Positions 1-6,180 of a stretch of 7,447 nucleotides of DNA are shown here, in pieces (the first letter of the stretch is position 1; each line of letters opens with the position of its first letter). The stretch covers positions 1 to 7,447 of the forward strand of contig JACXUN010000073.1 of assembly GCA_014763905.1 (NCBI GenBank), written 5' to 3'. The notes below the pieces were generated by a model. That model worked only from the letters and a program-made list of their open reading frames with translations. It did no database searches and had not been told where the DNA came from. Source of the stretch: Campylobacterales bacterium. GTDB taxonomy: Bacteria > Campylobacterota > Campylobacteria > Campylobacterales > Sulfurovaceae. The position numbers and the translations under genes are program-made.

Positions 1-6
1 TTTTGC

Positions 7-26
7 AGGACTAGCTAAAGCTAATT
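7..26 (+). repeat. REP-like hairpin, left edge
   Basis: The 20-base motif AGGACTAGCTAAAGCTAATT contains the perfect stem TAGCT-AA-AGCTA (12-23), flanked by arms that still partly pair (GGA with TTC, one mismatch). The same motif recurs in direct orientation at 7428-7447 with 17 of 20 bases identical, the three changes clustered in the loop region. A CTAAAG-core hairpin pair also lies at 3381-3428. Its lower part is like the minus-strand element there: GGACTA, then AAG, then AATT and an A-rich run. The hairpin and the recurrence are seen directly. Membership of a REP-type family is inference. Confidence 0.5.
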
Positions 27-63
27 CAAAAAAATCTAACGCAGTCTATGGGAAACCTCGTAA

Positions 64-213
64 AGCTGTGACTATGATATCCCGTCGAACTCAGGTTATC
101 TACTCAGTGCTGTTCATCGGATGCTCACCGAGCAGGGATTAGGCAGAGAAAAAATAAAAATCACTGATTTTACCATCAAGGTGACAGGTTTACGATGGGA
201 AGGAATTCTGTAG
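64..213 (+). pseudogene. 3' remnant of an unrecognised gene, fused to the repeat
   Basis: An open frame follows the TAA at 61-63 and ends at TAG 211-213. Its first part is encoded by the 33-bp repeat. From about position 97 it reads like a real protein tail, with SAVHRMLTEQGLGREKI near the middle and GLRWEGIL at the end. No start codon or ribosome binding site precedes it. The helix-then-strand pattern with 'AV..ML...G...E.I' is loosely like the C-terminus of ferredoxin-NADP reductase-type oxidoreductases, but this is a weak resemblance and I do not assign a function. The simplest reading is a gene whose 5' part was lost or displaced at the repeat. It could instead be a gene that legitimately begins outside the window, with the repeat inside it and a frameshift at about position 61. 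Confidence 0.4.
66..98 (+). repeat. 33-bp inverted repeat, left copy
   Basis: These 33 bases are the exact reverse complement of 7355-7387; the core reads GATATCCCGTCGAACTCAGG. Identity stops abruptly on both sides. The repeat carries an open frame (CDYDIPSNSGY) that runs straight into the coding remnant downstream. I see no transposase and no target-site duplication, so this is best described as one copy of a dispersed intergenic repeat. Two perfect copies in inverted orientation could serve as substrates for homologous recombination. Confidence 0.85.
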
Positions 214-248
214 GTTCGATCTTATCGAACAAAAATCCATTGATTTTT
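214..248. other. Two adjacent stem-loops after the coding remnant
   Basis: GTTCGAT-CTT-ATCGAAC (214-230) is a perfect 7-bp stem with a 3-base loop. It is followed at once by AAAAATC-CATT-GATTTTT (231-248), a second perfect 7-bp stem that ends in a T-run when read on the plus strand. The first starts one base after the TAG of the remnant, which is where a terminator would be expected, but its own 3' flank is A-rich, so neither is a textbook Rho-independent terminator. A bidirectional weak terminator or relic repeat arms are both possible. Confidence 0.4.
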
Positions 249-324
249 CCAACCAAGCATCCGATCAAATCGACCCTACTCGAGATGTTTGGTGATTTTT
301 ATGGATTTGAAGCTTAAGATACAC

Positions 325-344
325 GGTGCAATTTACATTGCACC
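325..344 (-). terminator. Possible terminator of the queC-lipoprotein operon
   Basis: A perfect 8-bp stem with a 4-base loop (GGTGCAAT-TTAC-ATTGCACC on the plus strand) begins immediately after the stop codon of the minus-strand lipoprotein gene. Its position suggests a transcript end or an RNA-stabilising hairpin. The bases that follow on the minus strand are not T-rich, so classical intrinsic termination is doubtful. Confidence 0.45.
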
Positions 345-1229
345 TTACAAACCTCTCACTGTGTACGCCACGATATTTTTATCAAAATTCGGCACCAAGA
401 GCAGACCCAATTCTGAGATGTAAGCGATATCTGCCGTACGGTTCGGTTTGCTGTCCAGAAGCAGTTTGGAAACTCCCTGATGATCGACGAAGTGAATCTC
501 TCCACCCCATGTTGAGATCAGATATCCTTTATCCTCATACTTTGTAATACCGTCAATCGCAATACCGACTGAATCTGAAATAATAGTTACTTTTTGAGTA
601 TCAGTTGGATTAAAGGATTTGAGATAGCCGACGGTTCCTTGCATAATCAGACTGTTTGATTCCATCAAGAGTCCGTTCTGTTCCGGTTTGAGTGAAGACT
701 CTTTGGCATACAGCAAGCTGAAGGCTCCATCCGGTGTCACGGTATAAATCTCTTTGGTTCCGGAGTCTGATATATAGAGACAATTGTTTGCTCCATCAAA
801 GGTGATATCATTGAGCATCTGAACGCCCGTAGGGGCATCCCAACGTTGGATAATTTTCCCGGAAGTGGTATTGATATCGACGACTCCGTTGAGATCGGCA
901 GCATAGAGATGTTCGCCATTTACGGTTAACCCCTTGGGTGCTTTGAGTCCGGTGATCCATTTTAACTCGATTACTTTTCCATCACGGTTGAGTTTGGAGA
1001 TAAAGCCCCCATTATCCTCCCATGGATTGCCGCTAGATTGGCTATTGACGTTGGAGACATAAAGAGCCTGCTTTTGATCATCATAGACAACCGATTCCGG
1101 TACCGACAGTTCGGCTCCACTGCTGATCCATTGTCGTTTAAGATTCTCCGACTCGCTTGCTCCTCTGGAACATCCTAAAAATGTTGAGGTCATGAATACT
1201 ATAGACAGTAGCGTCATCTTTTTTTTCAT
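345..1229 (-). CDS. SMP-30/gluconolactonase-like beta-propeller lipoprotein
   Basis: A 294-residue protein with a lipoprotein signal: lysine-rich start, hydrophobic stretch 5-17, and lipobox FLGC with Cys20 as the predicted lipidated residue. It is therefore probably anchored in the periplasm. The rest is a beta-propeller with repeated 'LYVSN', 'LYAAD' and 'LYISDS' strands. Candidate metal ligands of the SMP-30 fold are all present in order: Glu45 (VPESVVYD), Asn140 (MLNDITF), Asn185 (EQNG) and Asp226 (AIDGI). This fits a calcium- or zinc-dependent lactonase or hydrolase fold, but the substrate cannot be read from sequence, and some members are non-catalytic binding proteins. The ATG is preceded by TAAGGAG 11 bases upstream, which overlaps the queC stop codon, so it is probably translated from a queC transcript. 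Family call fairly secure, function unknown. Confidence 0.8.
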   Translation of the reverse strand: MKKKMTLLSIVFMTSTFLGCSRGASESENLKRQWISSGAELSVPESVVYDDQKQALYVSNVNSQSSGNPWEDNGGFISKLNRDGKVIELKWITGLKAPKGLTVNGEHLYAADLNGVVDINTTSGKIIQRWDAPTGVQMLNDITFDGANNCLYISDSGTKEIYTVTPDGAFSLLYAKESSLKPEQNGLLMESNSLIMQGTVGYLKSFNPTDTQKVTIISDSVGIAIDGITKYEDKGYLISTWGGEIHFVDHQGVSKLLLDSKPNRTADIAYISELGLLLVPNFDKNIVAYTVRGL

Positions 1230-1240
1230 CTGTTCTAAAT

Positions 1241-1247
1241 CTCCTTA
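1241..1247 (-). promoter_or_regulatory. Ribosome binding site overlapping the queC stop
   Basis: On the minus strand TAAGGAG includes the queC TAA stop codon and provides a strong Shine-Dalgarno sequence 11 bases before the lipoprotein ATG. Only 15 bases separate the two genes, so ribosomes finishing queC are placed on the next initiation site, which supports co-transcription and translational coupling. Confidence 0.7.
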
Positions 1248-1916
1248 TTTGGTTTGATAGGAAATCGGATCGGTCACACCTGCCAATTCAAAACCCTTGA
1301 GCCGTAATCGACAGCTGTCACATATGCCGCACGCCTCGGTTTCAGACTGGTAACAGCTCCAGGTATCCGCTAACGGAACCTGAAGTGCTAATGCTTTTTG
1401 TACGATCTGCTCTTTTTTGAGATGCACCAACGGCATTTTAATCGTCAATTTGGTCTCATCTTTGGTTCCTAAGTTGATCGCCTGCTCCATCGTTTGGATA
1501 TAGCACTCCCGGCAATCGGGATAACCGCTACTGTCCTCCTCGACCACACCGATATAGAGTGCTTCGGCTCCATGTTTCTCCGCAATGGCGGTAGCGATAG
1601 AGATAAAAATACCGTTACGGAAAGGGACGTAAGTAGTCGGAATCCCCGGCTCTATCCCGCCAGTCGGTACGGCTATGCGGCTATCGGTCAAAGCCGATGC
1701 TCCGATCTGTTTAAAAAAGTCCAAATCGATCTCATACGATTCGATTACCGGCAGTTGAGCCACAATTTTACGAAAAGCCTCCAGCTCTTTACGCTCTGTC
1801 CGCTGACCATAGTTGAAATGCAGTGCGATAATCTCATACCCGTCTGCCTGTGCTATTGCTGCTCCCAACGCACTATCCATACCGCCGGAGATGATGCAGA
1901 CTGCTTTTTTACTCAT
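1245..1916 (-). CDS. queC: 7-cyano-7-deazaguanine (preQ0) synthase QueC
   Basis: QueC converts 7-carboxy-7-deazaguanine to preQ0 with ATP and ammonia, a step of queuosine tRNA modification in the cytoplasm. The 223-residue protein has the PP-loop ATPase motif SGGMDS (10-15), the substrate segment SGYPDCR (130-136), and a C-terminal zinc site with Cys188, Cys196, Cys199 and Cys202 (CxxxxxxxCxxCxxC). Length matches the family. The frame stays open 11 codons further upstream, but the start chosen here (MSKKAVCIISGG) puts the P-loop at the usual distance from the N-terminus and has AAAGG 9 bases upstream. It is the first gene of a two-gene minus-strand unit and diverges from ybeY. No preQ1 riboswitch is visible: the gap to ybeY is only 54 bases. 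Confidence 0.95.
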   Translation of the reverse strand: MSKKAVCIISGGMDSALGAAIAQADGYEIIALHFNYGQRTERKELEAFRKIVAQLPVIESYEIDLDFFKQIGASALTDSRIAVPTGGIEPGIPTTYVPFRNGIFISIATAIAEKHGAEALYIGVVEEDSSGYPDCRECYIQTMEQAINLGTKDETKLTIKMPLVHLKKEQIVQKALALQVPLADTWSCYQSETEACGICDSCRLRLKGFELAGVTDPISYQTK

Positions 1917-1939
1917 AAAAATTAACCTTTTTAGGGTGT

Positions 1940-1945
1940 ATTGTA
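1940..1945 (-). promoter_or_regulatory. -10 box of the queC promoter
   Basis: On the minus strand TACAAT lies 9 bases upstream of the AAAGG ribosome binding site of queC. No clear -35 box is seen, which is usual for sigma70 promoters in Campylobacterota, where a periodic T-rich upstream region substitutes. The box lies close to the ybeY start, so the two divergent genes must share a very compact control region. Confidence 0.45.
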
Positions 1946-1970
1946 GCAAGAGTTGGATAAACTTTTACTC

Positions 1971-2396
1971 ATGCTGACCATTGAAAATAAGACTACATTA
2001 CCTATTAATATTGAACGTCTGGAGAGGATCGCCGATAATCTGACTCCCAGAGAGATTGACCTAACGATATGTGACAATAATATGATACGCCAATACAACC
2101 GAGAGTATCGTCACAAAGATAAACCGACCGATGTTTTGAGTTTCCCGGTTGAGGGAGATTTCGAACATCTGCCGTTAGGTTCGATCGTCATTTCGGCAGA
2201 CTACGTGATCCAATTATCCCAAGAGTTGGGACATACGCAAGAGGATGAGTTGTTGCTGCTTTTTATTCATGGATTGCTGCATCTTTTGGGCTATGACCAT
2301 GAGAATGACAATGGTGAGATGAGAGCCAAAGAAGAAGCTCTAATCCAACAGTTTAATCTTCCTAAGAGTTTAATTATACGAATGGAGAATCATTAG
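1971..2396 (+). CDS. ybeY: Endoribonuclease YbeY (16S rRNA maturation)
   Basis: YbeY is a zinc-dependent single-strand endoribonuclease involved in 16S rRNA 3' end maturation and ribosome quality control. The signature H-x3-H-x5-H is complete in HGLLHLLGYDH, with zinc ligands His100, His104 and His110. The conserved KPTDVLSFP segment lies at 51-59 and LGSIVIS at 69-75. The ATG at 1971 gives 141 residues starting MLTIEN, which agrees with epsilonproteobacterial homologues as I remember them. A TTG at 1953 would add six residues (MDKLLL); it has only a close AAGAG before it, and the ATG lacks a clear Shine-Dalgarno, so the start is not settled. The stop overlaps the next gene's GTG by one base (TAGTG), so the two are probably translationally coupled. 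Confidence 0.92.
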   Translation: MLTIENKTTLPINIERLERIADNLTPREIDLTICDNNMIRQYNREYRHKDKPTDVLSFPVEGDFEHLPLGSIVISADYVIQLSQELGHTQEDELLLLFIHGLLHLLGYDHENDNGEMRAKEEALIQQFNLPKSLIIRMENH

Positions 2397-3337
2397 TGGA
2401 TTTTGTGATTTTTATATTGGCTATGGGTGCCTTGATCGTCGGGGCTGATTTCATCGTCAATCAGAGTGAACGTATCGCATTGCATTTTAATATTTCGGAG
2501 TTTGTAATCGGTGCAACCATTATTGCATTGGGGACATCATTGCCCGAGATGGCGGCAAGTGTTGCTGCCAGTTATGGAGGCAAATCTGATATCGCGATTG
2601 CAAACGTAATCGGAAGTAATATTTTGAATATTACCTTTGTGTTGGCTATTATTTTTATGATTACCCAAAACATCAATCCTGATCGAGATTTTTTTGCCAA
2701 AGATGCGATCTGGGCTATGCTGCCGGTTATTATCTTTCTCATTATGAGTCTGGATGGAATGATCAGCCGTTTTGACGGTATGCTGCTGCTCATCCTTATG
2801 TTTGCTTACATGGTTTTCTTGATTGATGACTCGAAAGGATTGAGAACCGAAGCGATTGAAGATATTGATGAAGATGCTTTTACATGGAGTAGCACGATAG
2901 GATTAATGATTTTGGGCTTTATCTTTGTCGTAGGGGGAGCTCACTTTGCCATTGAGAGTGCTTCCAATATCGCTCATGAGTTTGGTGTCAGTGAGTGGAT
3001 TATCGGGATTATTATGATCAGTTTTGGTACCTCACTGCCAGAAGTCGTCGTCTCCATCTCCGCTGCCATCAAAGGCAAAGTCGATATGGCAGTGGGTAAT
3101 GTTATCGGTTCCAATCTTGCCAATATAACCATGGTAATCGGTCTCTCGGCTATGGTTAAAAATCTTCCTATCTCACTACTCGAAAATTACTTCGATATCG
3201 CCACGATGACCGCCGCTACGATTATTTTGGTCTATATCACCGCCAATAAACTTTACTCCAGACCGGCTGGAATCAGTCTCTTTATTGTTTTGGCTATCTT
3301 TTTAGAACACACCCTTGCGGGTATGGGACAGGTATAA
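2396..3337 (+). CDS. Na+/Ca2+ antiporter of the CaCA family (YrbG type)
   Basis: A 313-residue inner-membrane cation exchanger built from two inverted Na_Ca_ex repeats. The alpha-1 signature is GTSLPE at 46-51 followed by NVIGSN at 70-75. The alpha-2 signature is GTSLPE at 211-216 followed by NVIGSN at 235-240. Both transport glutamates (Glu51, Glu216) are present. Roughly ten membrane segments are separated by an acidic loop around 144-161 (EAIEDIDEDA) between the halves. Length is normal for the prokaryotic family. It starts with GTG overlapping the ybeY TAG, with GGAG 8 bases upstream, inside ybeY. E. coli YrbG is the nearest named relative. The actual ion (Ca2+, Na+ or another divalent) cannot be decided from sequence. 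The family call is secure. Confidence 0.92.
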   Translation: MDFVIFILAMGALIVGADFIVNQSERIALHFNISEFVIGATIIALGTSLPEMAASVAASYGGKSDIAIANVIGSNILNITFVLAIIFMITQNINPDRDFFAKDAIWAMLPVIIFLIMSLDGMISRFDGMLLLILMFAYMVFLIDDSKGLRTEAIEDIDEDAFTWSSTIGLMILGFIFVVGGAHFAIESASNIAHEFGVSEWIIGIIMISFGTSLPEVVVSISAAIKGKVDMAVGNVIGSNLANITMVIGLSAMVKNLPISLLENYFDIATMTAATIILVYITANKLYSRPAGISLFIVLAIFLEHTLAGMGQV

Positions 3338-3380
3338 AAATCGGCATCTTTCACCTCTGGATTACACTTTCTTTTAGAAA

Positions 3381-3428
3381 TTGGAGACTTTAGTCCCGAA
3401 AAAACATTGAGTGAGGCTAAAGCCATCA
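3381..3428. repeat. Pair of oppositely oriented REP-like hairpins
   Basis: Two short hairpins share a CTAAAG core with an AA loop. The first, read on the minus strand, is GGGACT-AA-AGTCTC (within 3383-3397), with one G-T pair that would be A-C on the plus strand, so the minus strand is the better folder. The second, on the plus strand, is GGCT-AA-AGCC (3415-3424), extended by TGA/TCA across one bulged base. They face opposite ways across a 17-base spacer, the arrangement of REP doublets mobilised by REP-associated tyrosine transposases in other bacteria. They occupy the gap between the convergent antiporter and mrdA genes and might also act as a transcript barrier. No transposase is in the window. 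Confidence 0.5.
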
Positions 3429-3445
3429 GTTCCAAAGAGGTTTCA

Positions 3446-5254
3446 TCATTTCTCGAACTTCTCTAATACTTCCTTGCTGAAATAACCCTCTTTGTACATC
3501 CATCGATAGATTTCAGCCGCAATAGGTCCAGCCGTCGTACCACCGTGTCCTCCATGTTCTACTAAGACAGAGACCACATATTCCGGATTCTCAAAAGGGG
3601 CATAAGTGGTTAGCCAAGCATGAGAACGGCTATAGTACTCCATATCAGACTCCAGCATCCGGTTTTTTTCACTTTGGGGAATGGAGACGACTTGTGAGGT
3701 ACCGGTTTTTCCAGCGATGACTATCGGTAGGTTGGACATTACCCGTGTTGCAGTTCCTCTTGGAGCGTTACAGACATCATACATCCCTTCTCTTATAGTA
3801 TGAAGGTAGTGTTCACTGTGTTCCGGATAAATATACTCCGGTCGTACCACTTCTCCGGCAATCTTATGTGCCAAATGGGGGGTCGGCAGCTTATCCGTTG
3901 CCAAAAAAGCGGTATAGCGTGCCAATTGAATAGGCGTAATCAATGTATATCCCTGTCCAATGGAGGCAATAATGGTCTCTCCTAAGAACCACGGTTTTTT
4001 ATAGGTCTGCATCTTCCATGTCTTACTCGGAATGACACCGGAACGCTCTCTTGGCAAATCTATACCAGTGCGAACCCCTAAGCCGTAACTGTTGAGATAC
4101 TTTGCCATCGAGTCGATACCCACTTGGAGACTCTTGTTATAAAAATAGACGTCACAGCTCTCTCGAATGGCTTTACGCAGGGAGACGGAACCGTGTCCCC
4201 ATTTTGACCAGCAACGGAATTTATGGCTGTTTTTTCCGATTTTGATATATCCTTTACAGTACTCGGCATGATCCAGAGATGCCTTACCGGATTGTGCATA
4301 GGAGAGAGCCATTCCCATTTTGATAGTAGAACCCGGAGGATAGAGTCCGGAGACAATTTTATTGGTAAAGGGGTGATTAAAATCACTGATCAACTCTTTC
4401 CAATCTTTGCTAGAGATTCCCCCGACAAAGAGATTCGGATCATACGAAGGATAACTCACGGCGGCTAGCACATCACCATTAACATGCATAACCACGGCAA
4501 CCCCGGACTGCCCTTTAAAGAGTTCATTAATTTTCTTTTGCAATCTCAGGTCGACATTCAGCTCTAAGTTTTGATTCTCAATCGGCTCTTTTCGTTCAAT
4601 CTCGGCAACCTCTTTATTGGTCGCACTCACTTTGACTATACGATACCCAAGCTCTCCTTGGAGTACCTTGTTATATTGACTCTCAAGTCCGGTTCGCCCT
4701 ACTACACCGACCTTCTCGACCACTTCATCCGATTCATTGTCTTTTTGATTGGATCGTGCTACATACCCGACAATATGGGTAGCTACCGAACCAGACGGAT
4801 AGTATCGCTTGGTCTCTGATTCAATTTGCAACTGTTTATTAATGGTTAGCTTCGGATAGGCACCAATCATATCATCATAGGTGATAAAGTCGATGATAGG
4901 AATAAATCGGTGATTATAAGGAGAATCCTTCTTAATATATTTGCTGAGCAGCTTTGTTTTGTTTTGATCGGGGAATTCATTAACAATTTGATCCAACAGA
5001 TGATTCAGCTCTTCACCGTCACGTTTTAGATGGGGAGCGATTTTGATAGAGAAACCGATCTTATTGACCGCCATCAAATCTCCATGGCGATCCAAAATCT
5101 CTCCCCGCACCGGTTTGATAAAATATTTTCGCTCGATATTGTTATGAGCCAAATTTTCATAATAGTAGTTGGACTTAACACTAATCTGATAGATACGTGA
5201 GATAAGCATAATCCAAAAAAGGATAAAAACGATAATAACAATGGTATATCTCAT
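3446..5254 (-). CDS. mrdA: Penicillin-binding protein 2 (MrdA), elongation transpeptidase
   Basis: A 602-residue class B PBP that crosslinks lateral-wall peptidoglycan in the periplasm as part of the elongasome. An N-terminal membrane anchor (4-22) is followed by a dimerisation domain with PVRGEILDRHG (48-58), then the transpeptidase domain. Catalytic motifs are all present: STIK with nucleophile Ser309 and Lys312, SCD at 366-368 (the usual PBP2 form of SxN), and KTG at 516-518 (GKTGTSQ). Length fits PBP2, and neither a PASTA domain nor a glycosyltransferase domain is present. Cys333, His344 and Cys348 lie just after the active-site serine, in the area where a zinc site has been described in Acinetobacter PBP2, so a similar site is possible. 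Last gene of the five-gene operon. Its ATG overlaps the upstream gene's stop (ATGA), with AGGG 9 bases before it. Expected target of mecillinam-like beta-lactams. Confidence 0.95.
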   Translation of the reverse strand: MRYTIVIIVFILFWIMLISRIYQISVKSNYYYENLAHNNIERKYFIKPVRGEILDRHGDLMAVNKIGFSIKIAPHLKRDGEELNHLLDQIVNEFPDQNKTKLLSKYIKKDSPYNHRFIPIIDFITYDDMIGAYPKLTINKQLQIESETKRYYPSGSVATHIVGYVARSNQKDNESDEVVEKVGVVGRTGLESQYNKVLQGELGYRIVKVSATNKEVAEIERKEPIENQNLELNVDLRLQKKINELFKGQSGVAVVMHVNGDVLAAVSYPSYDPNLFVGGISSKDWKELISDFNHPFTNKIVSGLYPPGSTIKMGMALSYAQSGKASLDHAEYCKGYIKIGKNSHKFRCWSKWGHGSVSLRKAIRESCDVYFYNKSLQVGIDSMAKYLNSYGLGVRTGIDLPRERSGVIPSKTWKMQTYKKPWFLGETIIASIGQGYTLITPIQLARYTAFLATDKLPTPHLAHKIAGEVVRPEYIYPEHSEHYLHTIREGMYDVCNAPRGTATRVMSNLPIVIAGKTGTSQVVSIPQSEKNRMLESDMEYYSRSHAWLTTYAPFENPEYVVSVLVEHGGHGGTTAGPIAAEIYRWMYKEGYFSKEVLEKFEK

Positions 5255-5712
5255 AGAAAGAACCCTAAAAAGAGATCCAGCATAATATAAAAGAGTAAAA
5301 CAGAATCTCCGATAACGGTTGATGAGGAGAAGATAAAATCATAAATAAAAAGATTCATATAGTAAAATCCATCAACAACGATAATCAAAAAAAGAGATAG
5401 ACAGGTCTGGCATCGTATCATGAGCTTGGCACTCGGATAGACCGATACATAGATCACAATTATCGAGAAGATAGAGAGCAAAACCGGTAAGCTGAAATTC
5501 AACTCAATATTGAGCAGATAGAGCATAGCCGCCAAAACGTAAACCACATTACGATCCATATTGTAAATAATAATCAAACCAACCACACCGATGAGTGGTG
5601 GCAGCATGGTATAGATCGATGCCAATAAGGGATAAAACGCTACGGCAAAGACCAAAAATACCCACTTCAAAAAACCGATCTCTTGACTGTCGATATCGAC
5701 TCGCTTACGCAT
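5251..5712 (-). CDS. Small polytopic membrane protein, MreD-like by position
   Basis: A 153-residue, strongly hydrophobic protein with about five or six membrane segments (roughly 14-34, 37-51, 55-71, 75-92, 102-127, 133-153), a short basic N-terminus (MRKR) and very small loops. I do not recognise a family signature. Size, topology and position directly before mrdA match MreD, which stands next to mrdA in many rod-shaped bacteria. As I recall, Helicobacter and Campylobacter have an unnamed membrane protein in this same place, and no MreD is generally named in them. The gene abuts the GNAT stop with no gap (TAGATG), has AGGA just upstream, and overlaps mrdA by four bases, so co-production with PBP2 is likely. 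The coding call is firm; the MreD role is inference. Confidence 0.8.
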   Translation of the reverse strand: MRKRVDIDSQEIGFLKWVFLVFAVAFYPLLASIYTMLPPLIGVVGLIIIYNMDRNVVYVLAAMLYLLNIELNFSLPVLLSIFSIIVIYVSVYPSAKLMIRCQTCLSLFLIIVVDGFYYMNLFIYDFIFSSSTVIGDSVLLFYIMLDLFLGFFL

Positions 5713-6180
5713 CTACAGTCCTAATTTATAAATTAACGAAATCTCATTACAGACAGGAAAATGGATACATTTAATGCAGTCTGCCCAAATCTTATGCTCC
5801 GGGATTGTCTCTTTGGGAATCTCGACAAAACCCAATTTGGTAAAAAAGCCCGGCAGATAGGTCAAGACCAAGACATCTTCACTCACTCCTAATGCTTTCG
5901 CCTCCTCTAACGTAAAAAGAACAATCTGTTTACCGATATGGGTTCCGCGATATTCGGGACTGACAATGAGACTGCGTATCTCAGCTAGCCGTACGGAGTG
6001 AATATGGAGTGCCGCATAGCCCACGACTTTATCCCCCTCTTTTGCCAATACATAAGAACGGATATTAGTAGAGATCTCATCATCACTGCGTTTTAGGATA
6101 ATCCCCTCTTTGACCTCATTGACAACCAGCGCCTGCATCGCCGGAATATCGGTCAATTTTGCTTTCACCAGTTCAACCAT
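5713..6180 (-). CDS. GNAT acetyltransferase, probable short N-acetylglutamate synthase
   Basis: A 155-residue GNAT-fold protein. Core features are 'VVGYAALH' (52-59), 'LAEIRSLIVSPEYRG' (65-79) and 'LTYLPGFFTKLGF' (106-118), a set typical of stand-alone N-acetylglutamate synthases related to the GNAT domain of ArgA or of ArgH-A fusions. The likely reaction is acetyl-CoA plus glutamate, the first step of arginine synthesis. A C-terminal Cys cluster (Cys135, Cys138, Cys144) follows. The acetyl-CoA loop reads RGTHIG, with His81 where the GNAT consensus has Gly. The frame is open for 16 codons further upstream inside engB, but the start MVELVKAKLTD fits the family's N-terminus, leaves an 8-base overlap with engB, and has a weak GGGG 6 bases before it. 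Substrate assignment is moderate; a protein or small-molecule acetylase is the alternative. Confidence 0.82.
   Translation of the reverse strand: MVELVKAKLTDIPAMQALVVNEVKEGIILKRSDDEISTNIRSYVLAKEGDKVVGYAALHIHSVRLAEIRSLIVSPEYRGTHIGKQIVLFTLEEAKALGVSEDVLVLTYLPGFFTKLGFVEIPKETIPEHKIWADCIKCIHFPVCNEISLIYKLGL

Noticed and set aside
7..26. CRISPR repeat
   Set aside because: Only two similar copies at opposite window ends, with no regular spacer array and no cas gene.
1494..1925. 143-codon plus-strand frame antisense to queC
   Set aside because: It lies wholly opposite queC, whose catalytic and zinc motifs are intact, and its translation shows no recognisable domain.
1917..1970. preQ1 riboswitch before queC
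   Set aside because: The divergent gap is only 54 bases and shows no H-type pseudoknot pattern. The predicted leader is about 17 bases.
3253..3435. 60-codon minus-strand frame beside mrdA
   Set aside because: It overlaps the antiporter's end and the REP-like hairpins. Its readable look comes from the repeat being open in that frame.
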